NCBI GenBank assembly: GCA_937894335.1
Contig: CALCRU010000001.1
Span: forward strand, 1-49,174
Source: an uncultured Treponema sp.
Lineage (GTDB): Bacteria; Spirochaetota; Spirochaetia; Treponematales; Treponemataceae
Direction: 5' to 3'
Length of the DNA: 49,174 nucleotides
Shown here: positions 33,571 through 42,124 of the stretch, piece by piece
Numbering within the stretch: position 1 is the stretch's first letter
How the letters are laid out: every line of letters begins with the position of its first letter
Notes under the pieces: generated by a model
Database searches by the model: none
What the model was told of the DNA's origin: nothing
The model's input: only the letters and a program-made list of their open reading frames with translations
Position numbers and translations under genes: made by a program

Positions 33571-34404
33571 ATGAAAAGGATACTTACTGTTCAGGATATT
33601 TCCTGCGTTGGAAAATGCTCTCTTACGGTTGCTCTGCCAATTCTTTCTGCAATGGGACTTGAAACTGCCATAATTCCTACGGCGGTTCTTTCTACCCACA
33701 CTGCATTCAAAGGGTTTACATTTGCAGACCTGACTGACGAAATAGAAAAAATTACTAGCCACTGGAAAAAGGAAGGCATTTCCTTTGACGGAATATACAC
33801 TGGCTATTTGGGAAGTTTTGAACAGCTTGAACTAATGAAAAAACTCTTTGCCGACTTTGGAAAGGACAGGCTTATTTTTGTTGATCCCTGCATGGCCGAC
33901 AACGGTTCTCTTTATCCCGGATTTACGCCTGAGTTTGCAAAGGCAATGGCTTCCCTTGCTTCCCATGCTGATGTTCTTGTTCCCAACATTACAGAAGCCT
34001 GCTTCCTTACAGAAACTCCTTATCCTCAAACCCCTGTTGTAGACGAAATTTTTGTTGATTCCCTTCTTAAAAAACTTGCGGCACTGGGCCCCAAATCAGT
34101 CATTCTTAAAGGCGTTACCTACAGGGAAGGTGAGTGTACCGTGATTGCATACGACTGCATCAGTAAAGAACGAAGCCAGTACACCCACGAACTACTGCCT
34201 GTAAAATTCCACGGTACGGGAGACATTTTTGCCTCGGTGGCATTCGGTGCCCTTTCTTTGGGAAAGAGTACGATAGAGGCAGTTCGCCTTGCCGCAGACT
34301 TTACGGTTCAGTCCATAAAGGAAACTCTTTCTCACAATGACCACAACTGGTACGGTGTAGACTTTGAGACGGTCTTCCCTCAGTTGCTTGCAAAACTCAA
34401 ATAG
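33571..34404 (+). CDS. pdxY: pyridoxal kinase
   Basis: A ribokinase-family enzyme of 277 residues that phosphorylates pyridoxal, pyridoxine or pyridoxamine with ATP to feed the PLP pool. Signs are the start RILTVQDISCVGKCSLTVALPILSAMG, FVDPCMADNG near residue 108, LVPNITEACFLT near 138 and the catalytic GTGDIFAS near residue 215, which holds the Asp base. PdxY and PdxK cannot be separated by eye. The start is set by the promoter geometry. Confidence 0.88.
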   Translation: MKRILTVQDISCVGKCSLTVALPILSAMGLETAIIPTAVLSTHTAFKGFTFADLTDEIEKITSHWKKEGISFDGIYTGYLGSFEQLELMKKLFADFGKDRLIFVDPCMADNGSLYPGFTPEFAKAMASLASHADVLVPNITEACFLTETPYPQTPVVDEIFVDSLLKKLAALGPKSVILKGVTYREGECTVIAYDCISKERSQYTHELLPVKFHGTGDIFASVAFGALSLGKSTIEAVRLAADFTVQSIKETLSHNDHNWYGVDFETVFPQLLAKLK

Positions 34405-34746
34405 GGTGAATTTGCCTGTTAGTTTTTTCGCAAATCTAAAAATGCAGTATGCAAAATGCTGACAAGTGATGCAGGACAGATGCGCCACAGTCTGTAATGC
34501 TAAGAAGCATAGTCTTTAAATTTTACATCATGAAAATAGTTGTTGATTTTTTTGAAACTGTCTTTATGAAGATAAGATTTTGTGTAATCTGATTCGGGAT
34601 GACTGGATTCGTCCTTCGGACCGGCCTGCAGTCGCTTCTTCCTCCCACTTGGTCGGCGCTCCTTTCGGCTTCGAATCCAAAACGATAAGTCTTTGTTTTT
34701 CTTGGAAACTGTCTTTGTAAGATGGTAAGTTACTGCGGAGCACGAT
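34405..34746. other. intergenic region with no gene recognised
   Basis: About 340 bp between pyridoxal kinase and tRNA-Pro. It holds a copy of the tRNA-Pro 3' end (34591-34611) and a roughly 75-bp block closed by GGATTCG/CGAATCC (34605-34678). The small readings through it have no start signal or recognisable protein. No clear terminator is seen. Confidence 0.6.

Positions 34747-34764
<18 letters not shown>
34591..34764. repeat. direct repeat of the tRNA-Pro 3' end, 153 bp apart
   Basis: A 21-bp sequence at 34591-34611 is exactly repeated at 34744-34764, where it forms the 3' acceptor and T arm of tRNA-Pro. A second short match, GAAACTGTCTTT, precedes each copy (34553-34564 and 34705-34716), so the duplication was once longer and has diverged. 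Such partial tRNA copies are left by site-specific integration or by unequal recombination. Confidence 0.8.
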
Positions 34765-34819
<55 letters not shown>

Positions 34820-34828
34820 CTGGAGGGA

Positions 34829-34902
34829 TGGAGGATGACGGGATCGAACCGCCGACATTCTGGGTGTAAACCAGACGCTCGTACCAGCTGAGCTAATCGT
34901 CC
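34829..34902 (-). tRNA. tRNA-Val (TAC)
   Basis: A 74-nt cloverleaf on the minus strand: acceptor GGACGAT/ATCCTCC, D arm GCTCAGCTGGTACGAGC, anticodon stem TCTGG/CCAGA with loop TTTACAC (anticodon TAC), T stem GGCGG/CCGTC with loop TTCGATC. Acceptor pair 4-69 is a C-C mismatch. Confidence 0.93.
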
Positions 34903-34914
34903 AAAAGTAAGTTG

Positions 34915-34943
34915 AGTATAGCGAATTAAAAAAGTTTGGTCAA
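34915..34943 (-). promoter_or_regulatory. tRNA-Val/Pro promoter
   Basis: On the minus strand TTGACC (34943-34938), a 17-nt spacer and TATACT (34920-34915), ending 12 bases before tRNA-Val. Confidence 0.8.
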
Positions 34944-34991
34944 GAGGTTTTCTACACTTTTTTAATAATTCAAAAAAAAAGCTTTTGGTAC

Positions 34992-35020
34992 TGGAAATTC
35001 ATTTGTATAACAGTTATAAT
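34992..35020 (+). promoter_or_regulatory. HU promoter
   Basis: A perfect TATAAT (35015-35020) with a weak -35 TGGAAA (34992-34997) at 17-nt spacing. It gives a leader of about 55 bases before the HU start. Confidence 0.55.
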
Positions 35021-35082
35021 GGGGGTGATTTTCAGCGAATGGGTGGGAATCAAAAAAAATTTTTATGGAGTGAATTCTTACT

Positions 35083-35361
35083 ATGAACAAAGTAGAATTG
35101 GTAGACGCAATCGCAAAAGACACAGGTCTTACAAAGAAAGACGCAGAAGCAGCCGTAAAGTCCTTCATCACAGTTGTGACGAAAGAACTTACAAAAGGTC
35201 ACGAAGTTCAGCTCATCGGCTTCGGAACATTTGCTGTTGGAAAGCGCGCAGCACGCACTGGTCGCAACCCTGCAACAGGCGAGACAATCAAAATCGCTGC
35301 AGCAAAGACACCAAAGTTCAAGCCTGGCAAGGCTCTTAAGGACAGCGTAAACAAGAAATAA
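35083..35361 (+). CDS. hup: DNA-binding protein HU
   Basis: A 92-residue HU/IHF-family nucleoid protein that bends DNA as a dimer. It starts MNKVELVDAIAKDTGLTKKDAEAAV, has the GFGTFAVGKRAARTGRNPATGE strand and arm with the conserved RNP triplet whose Pro intercalates, and ends KPGKALKDSVNKK. GGAG lies about 13 bases before the ATG. It is monocistronic with a strong terminator behind it. Confidence 0.94.
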   Translation: MNKVELVDAIAKDTGLTKKDAEAAVKSFITVVTKELTKGHEVQLIGFGTFAVGKRAARTGRNPATGETIKIAAAKTPKFKPGKALKDSVNKK

Positions 35362-35383
35362 GTTTCTGTTACCAATGTCTTAG

Positions 35384-35413
35384 AACCGCTTCCCTACGGA
35401 GGCGGTTTTTTTT
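35384..35413 (+). terminator. terminator after HU gene
   Basis: AACCGCTTCC (35384-35393) / GGAGGCGGTT (35398-35407) with one G-T pair and a 4-nt loop, followed by eight T ending at 35413. Confidence 0.9.
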
Positions 35414-35420
35414 ATGTGAG

Positions 35421-35529
35421 CCTCTAAAAACTTCAGTTTTTAGAAGCAACTCTGAAAGTGAGATGTTTAAAAGCCCGCAATTTCGGGCTTTTAAACTCGA
35501 CAGCAACCTCAAATAACAGTTTTTAGAGG
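35421..35529. repeat. nested inverted repeats between HU and the metal permease
   Basis: Outer arms CCTCTAAAAACT (35421-35432) and AGTTTTTAGAGG (35518-35529) are perfect 12-bp complements 85 bp apart. The left arm also pairs locally with AGTTTTTAGA (35435-35444). In the middle is a perfect 13-bp hairpin (35465-35477/35484-35496) with a 6-nt loop. It may act as a terminator for the convergent permease gene, but T tracts are short. Confidence 0.75.
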
Positions 35530-35534
35530 TTGCC

Positions 35535-36380
35535 TTATCTCTTAAGAATTTTTCCCACGCAAAAGAATACAAGAAAGAGTAGCAGGTTCACTGCAACAAT
35601 AGTGGAACCTACAGGAGTTCCTGCAAGAATTGAGATGAGCATTCCGGCAAATGCATTGCATGTGGAAAGAATCGCAGAACACACTGTTACCGAAAGAAAC
35701 GACTTTGAAACCCTCATGGCGCTTAGGGCTGGAAAAATCACAAGAGCAGAAATCAGCAGGGAGCCTACAAGATTCATTGCAAGCACTATGATTACCGCAA
35801 TTATAACAGCAATAAAAAGGTTGAACAGTTTTACTTTTAGTCCCGAAGCATATGCAAAGTCTTCGTCAAAAGTTACCGCAAAAAGTTTGTTGTACGAAAG
35901 CACAAAGGCAACTATTACCACTGCCGACAGAACAATGCACAGCCTTACCTCTCCCGAAGAAAGAGTAAGTATGGAAGTAGAGCCGAACAGGGTGGAGCAT
36001 ACATCTCCAGAAATGTTTGATGATGTTGAGAATCTATTCATGAGCAGATAGCCTATTGCAAGGGAACCTACAGAAAGCATTGCAAGGGAAGCGTCTCCTT
36101 TTATTGATGTCTTCTGACCTGTCTGCAGAAGTAGTATTGCTGTAAGTATGGTTACAGGTAGCACGAGAATTGTATTTCCGCTAAGGTTCAGTACGGCCGC
36201 TATTGCCATTGCACCAAAGGCAACATGGGAAAGTCCATCGCCTATGTAAGAAAGCCTCTTTAGCACAAGGGTTACACCTAGCAGAGAAGAGCAGAGAGAA
36301 ATGAGTACGCCTACAATGAGTGCATTGCGCACAAATGGATGGGAAAGATAAAAACTTAATTCCGAAATCATATTCTGCAT
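35535..36380 (-). CDS. metal ABC transporter permease (ZnuB/TroC family)
   Basis: A 281-residue ABC-3 permease with seven to nine membrane helices, typical of zinc and manganese importers. Family signs are LGVTLVLKRLSYIGDGLSHVAFGAMAIAAVL near residues 34-64 and the final AGTPVGSTIVAVNLLLFLVFF. It overlaps the ATPase gene; an in-frame ATG at 36371 that overlaps the ATPase stop as ATGA is an equally good start. No substrate-binding protein gene follows or precedes the trio here. Confidence 0.85.
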   Translation of the reverse strand: MQNMISELSFYLSHPFVRNALIVGVLISLCSSLLGVTLVLKRLSYIGDGLSHVAFGAMAIAAVLNLSGNTILVLPVTILTAILLLQTGQKTSIKGDASLAMLSVGSLAIGYLLMNRFSTSSNISGDVCSTLFGSTSILTLSSGEVRLCIVLSAVVIVAFVLSYNKLFAVTFDEDFAYASGLKVKLFNLFIAVIIAVIIVLAMNLVGSLLISALVIFPALSAMRVSKSFLSVTVCSAILSTCNAFAGMLISILAGTPVGSTIVAVNLLLFLVFFCVGKILKR

Positions 36381-37081
36381 AGGACAGACTTCCTGTATTC
36401 TTCCGCAGTACCGAAAAAAGATTCTTCGGAAACATGCAGTATGTGTTTCGCCATGGAAAGGGTCGATTCCATATCGTGGGAAATTTCCATAACTGTAATG
36501 TGCCTGTCCCTGTTAAGAGACAAAAGCAGTGAGTTGAATAGTTCCGATGCTTCTGGGTCAAGAGAAGCTGTGGGTTCGTCAAGGATTAGCACAGGTCTTA
36601 CATTTTGAGGAATTTGTGATGCGCCTTCTACCGCACACAGGGCTCTAGCAAGAAGCACCCTTTGTTTTTGTCCGCCCGAAAGTTCCCTAAAACATTTTGC
36701 CTCGTAATCTTCCATTCCCATAAGAATGCATTTTTCGTGGGCCGCCATTTTCTGAGCCTTTGTGTAAAATGGAAGCAGTTTTTTTTCTGTGCAGAATCCC
36801 GAAAGAATTATTTCTCTAACTGATGCAGGAAAATCTTTTTGTGCCTCTGTCTGCTGGGGAAGGTAACCTATTTTCGTTTTAAATTCAGGGTTGTATTCTA
36901 TGGAACCAGAAAGCAGGGGTTGCAGTTTGAGTATTGTCCTTAAAAGGGTAGACTTGCCAGCGCCGTTGTGTCCCACAATGCATAGAAAGTCTTCCTCTTC
37001 TACGGTAAAGGAAATTCCCGAGGCAACAGTTTTACCCTGGTATCCCAAAGAAATGTTTTTTGCCTGCATAAGGTTTTTCAT
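36368..37081 (-). CDS. metal ABC transporter ATPase (ZnuC family)
   Basis: About 237 residues from the ATG at 37081, which overlaps the regulator stop as ATGA and has AAGGGG upstream. Walker A is GHNGAGKST (about 37-45), the Q loop lies in YLPQQTEA, the ABC signature LSGGQKQR, Walker B VLILDEPTASLD and the switch His in EISHDME. It energises uptake through the adjacent permease. With a Fur-type regulator in the same transcript, zinc or manganese is the likely metal. Confidence 0.88.
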   Translation of the reverse strand: MKNLMQAKNISLGYQGKTVASGISFTVEEEDFLCIVGHNGAGKSTLLRTILKLQPLLSGSIEYNPEFKTKIGYLPQQTEAQKDFPASVREIILSGFCTEKKLLPFYTKAQKMAAHEKCILMGMEDYEAKCFRELSGGQKQRVLLARALCAVEGASQIPQNVRPVLILDEPTASLDPEASELFNSLLLSLNRDRHITVMEISHDMESTLSMAKHILHVSEESFFGTAEEYRKSVLCRI

Positions 37082-37497
37082 GCCGTCTTCCCCTTTGCAC
37101 AGTCTTCGCACAGTCCGTAAAAGACAGTTCTTGTGGTGTCAAGAAGAAAGTGGTGCTCTGACAGAAAGTGCTTCTGCATGCGGGAAATTTCTTCGCATTC
37201 AAGATGAATCAGTTTTCCGCAGGAACTGCACTTGCAGTGGAAGCAGGATGAATCCTTTTCCTTTCCAATGTATTCAAAGCATGCGGAACTTTTTTCGTCA
37301 ATCACATATTTTTGTACAAGGCCTTCCTGAACTAGCCGTTCCATTTGTCGGTAGACGGTGGCCACTCCCATTCTGTTGTTTTCACTTTTAAAGTGGTCGC
37401 AAATGTCGCTAACGGTAACATGGACTCCAGGAATGGATTCCAGATACGCAAGCAGAGCCTCGTGATGTTTTGTGTTGTATTGAATTTCTTTTGCCAT
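37078..37497 (-). CDS. Fur-family metalloregulator (Zur-like)
   Basis: 139 residues: a winged-helix DNA-binding half (NRMGVATVYRQMERLVQEGLVQK) and a metal-binding half with CKCSSCGKL and CEDC, the two CxxC pairs that hold structural zinc, plus His-rich sites (CFHC, HLECEEI, HFLSEHHF). The gene heads a metal ABC operon, which favours a Zur-like role over iron or peroxide sensing. A palindrome lies over its own promoter start (37516-37530), so self-repression is expected. Confidence 0.85.
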   Translation of the reverse strand: MAKEIQYNTKHHEALLAYLESIPGVHVTVSDICDHFKSENNRMGVATVYRQMERLVQEGLVQKYVIDEKSSACFEYIGKEKDSSCFHCKCSSCGKLIHLECEEISRMQKHFLSEHHFLLDTTRTVFYGLCEDCAKGKTA

Positions 37498-37515
37498 AGC
37501 CTTACGAAACGAAAT

Positions 37516-37530
37516 TGAAAATCGTTTTCA
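37516..37530. promoter_or_regulatory. Fur/Zur-type operator
   Basis: The near-perfect palindrome TGAAAA-TCG-TTTTCA sits over the predicted transcription start (about 37529) of the regulator operon. Its place and symmetry fit a Fur-family box, although it is not the textbook Fur or Zur sequence. Confidence 0.65.
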
Positions 37531-37535
37531 TAATG

Positions 37536-37564
37536 AATGTAACGCTTTGTAGCTGGGATGTCAA
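37536..37564 (-). promoter_or_regulatory. promoter of the Fur-family/metal ABC operon
   Basis: On the minus strand TTGACA (37564-37559), a 17-nt spacer and TACATT (37541-37536). The operator follows directly. Confidence 0.75.
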
Positions 37565-37572
37565 GACTGGGT

Positions 37573-37601
37573 TTAACAAAAGGTTCGCTTTGTGTTATAC
37601 T
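37573..37601 (+). promoter_or_regulatory. murC promoter, leaderless geometry
   Basis: TTAACA (37573-37578), a 17-nt spacer and TATACT (37596-37601), then six bases and the ATG at 37608. No Shine-Dalgarno sequence. It is divergent from the metal operon promoter. Confidence 0.75.
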
Positions 37602-37607
37602 GTTGCC

Positions 37608-39068
37608 ATGAGCGAAAATAAGATAGTGCACTTTGTTGGCATAAAAGGTACGGGAATGGCGGCCCTTGTAGAAGTAATGAGCCGTCAGGGGGTACGCATT
37701 ACTGGTAGCGATGTAAGCGACCGTTTTTATACTGACGAGATTCTTGAAAAACTTGGCATAAAGGTTCTTCCTTTTTCAGAAAAAAATATAACTGATGATG
37801 TGGGGGCGGTAATTTATTCCAGCGCATATTCTCCCGAAACAAATCCCGACCTTATGGCTGCGAAAAAAAAGGGGCTTCCCCTAAAGCTTTACAGCGAGGC
37901 TTTGGGAGAACTGTCTCGTTCTGCATACAGCGTGGGCGTCTGTGGAGTTCACGGAAAGACTACCACAACCGGACTTGCTGGCACCCTGCTTAAGGCTGTA
38001 AACCTTCCGTCTCAGGCTCTTGCTGGTTCTGTAATTGCTTCTTTCGGTAATTCTTGTACCATGACCTCTGACTCTTTTGCAGAAGGAAAGCCTTCCTACT
38101 TTGTTGCCGAAACCTGCGAATATCAGCGTCACTTTCTTGCTTTTAGTCCAAAGAAAATAATCCTTACTTCTGTAGAAAGCGACCATCAAGACTATTACCC
38201 CAAGTATGCCGACATAAGAAAGGCCTTTGTGGAATACATTCTAAAGCTTCCCCAAAGAGGACAACTCATTTACTGCGCCGATGATTCTGGTGCCGTGGAA
38301 ACTGCTGGACTTGCCAAACAGGTTAGACCAGACATAGAACTTATTCCTTACGGAGAAAATGCCTTGGGAAACTATAAACTTACTTTTCTTGAAGTAAGCG
38401 GCGACATGCAGTTTTTTACCGTGGGTCATTTGGGGAAATTTGCCCTTACAGTTCCGGGCCGGCACATGGTAAGAAATGCTACAAGTGCAATAGCCCTTTG
38501 CTGTGAACTCCTCCGGGAAGAAGGTCTAGAGCCTCATGAACATCTTTCCCAGATTAGGGAAGGGCTTCTTTCATTTACAGGAGGAAAGCGTCGCTCTGAA
38601 ATTACAGGCAAGGGAAAGACAAAAGGCGGACAGGATGTCATCTTTATGGACGACTACGCCCATCATCCTACAGCAATAAGGACGACTCTTGCTGGCTACA
38701 GGGACTTTTACAAAAAGAGAAAAATAATCGTTGACTTTATGAGTCATACATACTCCCGTACTCAGGCACTTCTTGGTGAGTTTGCAGAAAGTTTTTCTGA
38801 TGCGGATGCAGTTATCATAAACAAAATCTATGCAAGCGCCAGAGAAAAGCAGGGCAAGATAAAGGTTACCGGAGAAATTCTTGCGGAACGAACTTCTTAC
38901 CAGCACAGGAATGTCTTTTTCTGCGGAGAGTTTGAAGAGGCCGCAAAAAAAATACTTTCACTTTTGGAAGAGCCTTCTGGAAGCGAATACCCCGACGGAT
39001 ACCTTGTAGTTACCATGGGGGCAGGGGACAACTGGAAGGTTGGTTCTCTTGTAAAAGAAGGTCTGTAA
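37608..39068 (+). CDS. murC: UDP-N-acetylmuramate-alanine ligase-type enzyme MurC
   Basis: A Mur ligase of 486 residues that adds L-Ala to UDP-MurNAc. It shows the N-terminal GIKGTGMAALVEVM, ATP loop GVCGVHGKTTTTG near residue 105, SVESDHQDYYP near 190 and DDYAHHPTAIRTTL near 350. The sequence is also compatible with the close relative Mpl (murein tripeptide ligase), but length and the absence of a second copy here favour MurC. An upstream in-frame ATG at 37515 lies before the promoter and is not used. Confidence 0.82.
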   Translation: MSENKIVHFVGIKGTGMAALVEVMSRQGVRITGSDVSDRFYTDEILEKLGIKVLPFSEKNITDDVGAVIYSSAYSPETNPDLMAAKKKGLPLKLYSEALGELSRSAYSVGVCGVHGKTTTTGLAGTLLKAVNLPSQALAGSVIASFGNSCTMTSDSFAEGKPSYFVAETCEYQRHFLAFSPKKIILTSVESDHQDYYPKYADIRKAFVEYILKLPQRGQLIYCADDSGAVETAGLAKQVRPDIELIPYGENALGNYKLTFLEVSGDMQFFTVGHLGKFALTVPGRHMVRNATSAIALCCELLREEGLEPHEHLSQIREGLLSFTGGKRRSEITGKGKTKGGQDVIFMDDYAHHPTAIRTTLAGYRDFYKKRKIIVDFMSHTYSRTQALLGEFAESFSDADAVIINKIYASAREKQGKIKVTGEILAERTSYQHRNVFFCGEFEEAAKKILSLLEEPSGSEYPDGYLVVTMGAGDNWKVGSLVKEGL

Positions 39069-39098
39069 TCCATTTTTGTTAAGACATAAGGAGACATA

Positions 39099-39968
39099 AT
39101 GAATTCAATGACTGGTTACAGTTATGCCGAGTGTGTGGTGGAGGGAACACATGTTTCGGTGGAACTTAAGTCGGTTAACAGCCGCTTTCTTGACTTAAGT
39201 GTTTGCATGCCTTCGTTTTTAAATCCCCTTGAGCAGAGGATTCGTGAGGCGCTTTCAAAAAAAATCCTTAGGGGAAAAGTTGACATAAACATCCGCGTGC
39301 GTGACGAAAGTCCCGTTACCAAAGTTTCGGTAGATAAAAATGCGGTCCTTTCTTTTTATGAGGCAATAAGAGAAACCGCTTCTGCAATTGGAAAAACTCC
39401 TGACGACATTCCTCTTTCTCTTATTATTTCTCAGGAGGGAGTCCTTACTGTCTTTCATGAATATGATGCCGAACTTTACTGGAAAAAAATCAGCGGAGTT
39501 TTTGATTCTGTCCTTGAATCTTTTTGTGCAGACCGTGAAAGGGAAGGAAAAAACCTTAAGAGAGACCTTCTTGAAAAACTGTCCTGCCTTGACCAGTGCG
39601 CTTCTTTTTTTGAAAAGTGGCAGCCCAAGATGGAGACAAAATTCCGCGAGACCATTACAAAGAAATTCAATGAGCTACTTGCAGACAGGGCTGATGAAAA
39701 TAGAATCATGCAGGAAACTGCGGCCATGCTTGTAAAGTACACAATCAATGAAGAAATAATCCGCCTTAAAAGCCACCTTGAGGCAATGAGGAAGGAAATA
39801 GAAGAAAATCCCGCTCCTGGTAAACGGCTTGACTTTATCTGTCAGGAAGCAAACAGGGAAATCAATACAATAGGGAGCAAGAATCAGTTTATAGAAGTAG
39901 GGCAGATGGTCATTACTGCAAAAGATGCCCTTGAGAATATACGCGAACAGAGCAAGAATGTAGAATAA
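39099..39968 (+). CDS. YicC-family endoribonuclease
   Basis: 289 residues of the YicC/YloC family, recently shown in E. coli to act as an endoribonuclease. The start MNSMTGYSYAE.. VELKSVNSRFLDL and the end LDFICQEANREINTIGSKNQFIEVGQMVITAKDALENIREQSKNVE are diagnostic. AAGGAG precedes the ATG. It lies between murC and malQ on the same strand with short gaps. Confidence 0.88.
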   Translation: MNSMTGYSYAECVVEGTHVSVELKSVNSRFLDLSVCMPSFLNPLEQRIREALSKKILRGKVDINIRVRDESPVTKVSVDKNAVLSFYEAIRETASAIGKTPDDIPLSLIISQEGVLTVFHEYDAELYWKKISGVFDSVLESFCADREREGKNLKRDLLEKLSCLDQCASFFEKWQPKMETKFRETITKKFNELLADRADENRIMQETAAMLVKYTINEEIIRLKSHLEAMRKEIEENPAPGKRLDFICQEANREINTIGSKNQFIEVGQMVITAKDALENIREQSKNVE

Positions 39969-39981
39969 TCTGGAGGTTTTT

Positions 39982-41571
39982 ATGCTTGAAAGAACTAGCG
40001 GTGTTTTGCTTCACATTACATCACTTCCCGGAACTCCGGGAATTGGAACCATGGGAAAAAGTGCCTTTGCATTTGTTGACTGGCTTAAGAAGGCCAATCA
40101 GTCATTGTGGCAGGTTCTTCCCCTTGGTCCTACTGGCTACGGTGACAGTCCCTATGCAAGTTTCTCTACCTTTGCAGGAAATCCCCTCTTAATCGATTTG
40201 GACAATCTTGTGGAAAGAGGCTGGGCCAGAGCAGAAGACATTCTTCCTCCTGACTACATCCGTTCCTCAGGAAGCATCGACTACGGTTCTGTGGTGTGGT
40301 GGAAGACTCCCGTACTTTACAAGTGCGCCTCCTACTTCCTTGGTAACTGTTCAAAAAAAGACAGGGTAAAATACGAAGCGTTTAAAAACGACCAGAGCCT
40401 TTGGCTTAATAACTTTGCCGACTTTACAAGCATAAAGAAATTCTACGATGCTAAGGCTCAGGAAGAAGGCGTTACAGGCATTGACAGCATGTGGAACCGC
40501 TACTGGCCAAAGAATCTTGCTTCTCATAATCCTGCGGCAGTTTCAAAGTGGGATGCGGAGCATTCTGATGATGTTGAGCAGATAAAGGCAATTCAGTTTT
40601 TCTTTTCTGTTCAGTGGGAAGAACTTAAGTCTTACGCAAACAAAAACGGCATAAAAATTATTGGCGACATTCCGATTTTTGTTGCTGGAGATTCAGCCGA
40701 TGTATGGGCGTCTCAGCATCTTTTCCAGATTGATAAGAAAACTCTTTTGCAGACTGCACAGGCCGGTGTTCCTCCCGACTATTTTTCGGCAACGGGTCAG
40801 CTTTGGGGAAATCCCCTTTACAACTGGACTGCAATGAAAAAGGAAAACTATTCATGGTGGGTTAGCCGAATTAAAAACATGCTCCGTCTGGTGGACATTG
40901 TGCGCATAGACCACTTTAGGGGCTTTGAATCCTACTGGTCTGTTCCTGCTGATGCGGAAAATGCAATAGGTGGAAAGTGGGTTAAGGGGCCGGGCAAGGA
41001 ACTTTTTGACACCATAAAAAATGAACTGGGAGAACTTCCGATTATTGCTGAAGATTTGGGCGTCATTACAGACAAGGTTGCGGCCCTTCGTGACGGATGC
41101 GACTTCCCAGGAATGAAAATACTTCAGTTTGCATTTGGTGGTGGCGCTTGGGACAGCGAGGCAAGTACAAATGCCTATCTTCCCCATTCCTTTGAAACTA
41201 CTCGCTGTGTAGTTTATACAGGAACTCACGACAACGATACCACCATGGGAATCCTGCAGAAGGGTGGTGAGGGACTTAAAAGAAACATCTGCTCTTACCT
41301 TAATCTGCACGAAAGCACAGACCTTGAGACTGTATGCCATGCTCTTATTAGGGCGGCATTTGCCTCCGTTGCACAGATGTGCGTTGTCCCCTTGCAGGAT
41401 GTTTACGGCATAGGTAGCGAAGGACGCATGAACACTCCTTCTACAACGGGAACAAACTGGACATGGCGCATGAGTGACAACCTTCTGGATGAAAGGGGTG
41501 CCACCGAACTTGCGTGGTATGCTTCGGTCTATGCCCGCAACATAAAGTCAGACGGAAAGAAAAATGCTTAG
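39982..41571 (+). CDS. malQ: 4-alpha-glucanotransferase (amylomaltase) MalQ
   Basis: A GH77 enzyme of 529 residues that disproportionates maltodextrins in starch and glycogen use. It opens RTSGVLLHITSLPGTPGIGTMG, then has VLPLGPTGYGDSPYA. The catalytic motifs are VRIDHFRGF (nucleophile Asp, near 307), PIIAEDLG (acid Glu, near 355) and YTGTHDNDTT (near 412). GGAGG precedes the ATG by five bases. Its end overlaps the first chrA gene by eight bases. Confidence 0.94.
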   Translation: MLERTSGVLLHITSLPGTPGIGTMGKSAFAFVDWLKKANQSLWQVLPLGPTGYGDSPYASFSTFAGNPLLIDLDNLVERGWARAEDILPPDYIRSSGSIDYGSVVWWKTPVLYKCASYFLGNCSKKDRVKYEAFKNDQSLWLNNFADFTSIKKFYDAKAQEEGVTGIDSMWNRYWPKNLASHNPAAVSKWDAEHSDDVEQIKAIQFFFSVQWEELKSYANKNGIKIIGDIPIFVAGDSADVWASQHLFQIDKKTLLQTAQAGVPPDYFSATGQLWGNPLYNWTAMKKENYSWWVSRIKNMLRLVDIVRIDHFRGFESYWSVPADAENAIGGKWVKGPGKELFDTIKNELGELPIIAEDLGVITDKVAALRDGCDFPGMKILQFAFGGGAWDSEASTNAYLPHSFETTRCVVYTGTHDNDTTMGILQKGGEGLKRNICSYLNLHESTDLETVCHALIRAAFASVAQMCVVPLQDVYGIGSEGRMNTPSTTGTNWTWRMSDNLLDERGATELAWYASVYARNIKSDGKKNA

Positions 41572-42124
41572 AGAACTGCTCGTCCTCTTTACAACATTTT
41601 TTAAAATCGGACTCTTTACCTTTGGGGGAGGTCTTGCCATGCTTCCCCTGCTGGAAAGAGAACTTGTAGTCAAAAGAGGCTGGACGACATCTGATGAACT
41701 TTTGGACTATTACGCCATAGCCCAGTCTACTCCTGGAATTATAGCTGTTAATGTTTCTACCTTCGTCGGCTTTAAGAGACAGAAAATTCTTGGAGGAATT
41801 TTTGCGACAGTGGGAGTGGTAACACCTTCTATAATCGTCATTACAATCATTGCAGAATTTATTTCCAACTTTGAAGACATTGTATGGGTTCAGAAAGCTC
41901 TTGCTGGAATAAATGTAGCCGTTGCGGCCCTGCTTACATATTCGGTTTTTACTTTTGCGAAAAAGACAATAAAAAAATGGTGGCATGTCCTGCTTTATGC
42001 TGGATCCTTTATCGCAGTGTATTTTTTTAAGGTTCACACCGTAATAGTAATTTTATGTGCGGCTGTCATGGGAATAATAATAGCACTATGTTCCCAGAAG
42101 AAAAAAACAGGGGAGGAGTCCTAA
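41564..42124 (+). CDS. ChrA-type transporter, N-terminal half protein
   Basis: 186 residues of the CHR (chromate ion transporter) family in its short, single-domain form. The typical motif FFKIGLFTFGGGLAMLPLLERELV lies near residues 11-34 and STPGIIAVNVSTFVGF near 57. About six hydrophobic helices are visible. It pairs with the next gene, which carries the second half; the stop of one overlaps the start of the other (TAATG). Such pairs may move chromate or sulfate; the true substrate is not known. Confidence 0.85.
   Translation: MLRELLVLFTTFFKIGLFTFGGGLAMLPLLERELVVKRGWTTSDELLDYYAIAQSTPGIIAVNVSTFVGFKRQKILGGIFATVGVVTPSIIVITIIAEFISNFEDIVWVQKALAGINVAVAALLTYSVFTFAKKTIKKWWHVLLYAGSFIAVYFFKVHTVIVILCAAVMGIIIALCSQKKKTGEES

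Noticed and set aside
37515..37607. Longer N-terminus for MurC
   Set aside because: The extra residues lie upstream of a good promoter, over the Fur-type operator, and do not match Mur ligases, which begin at MSENKIVHFVG.
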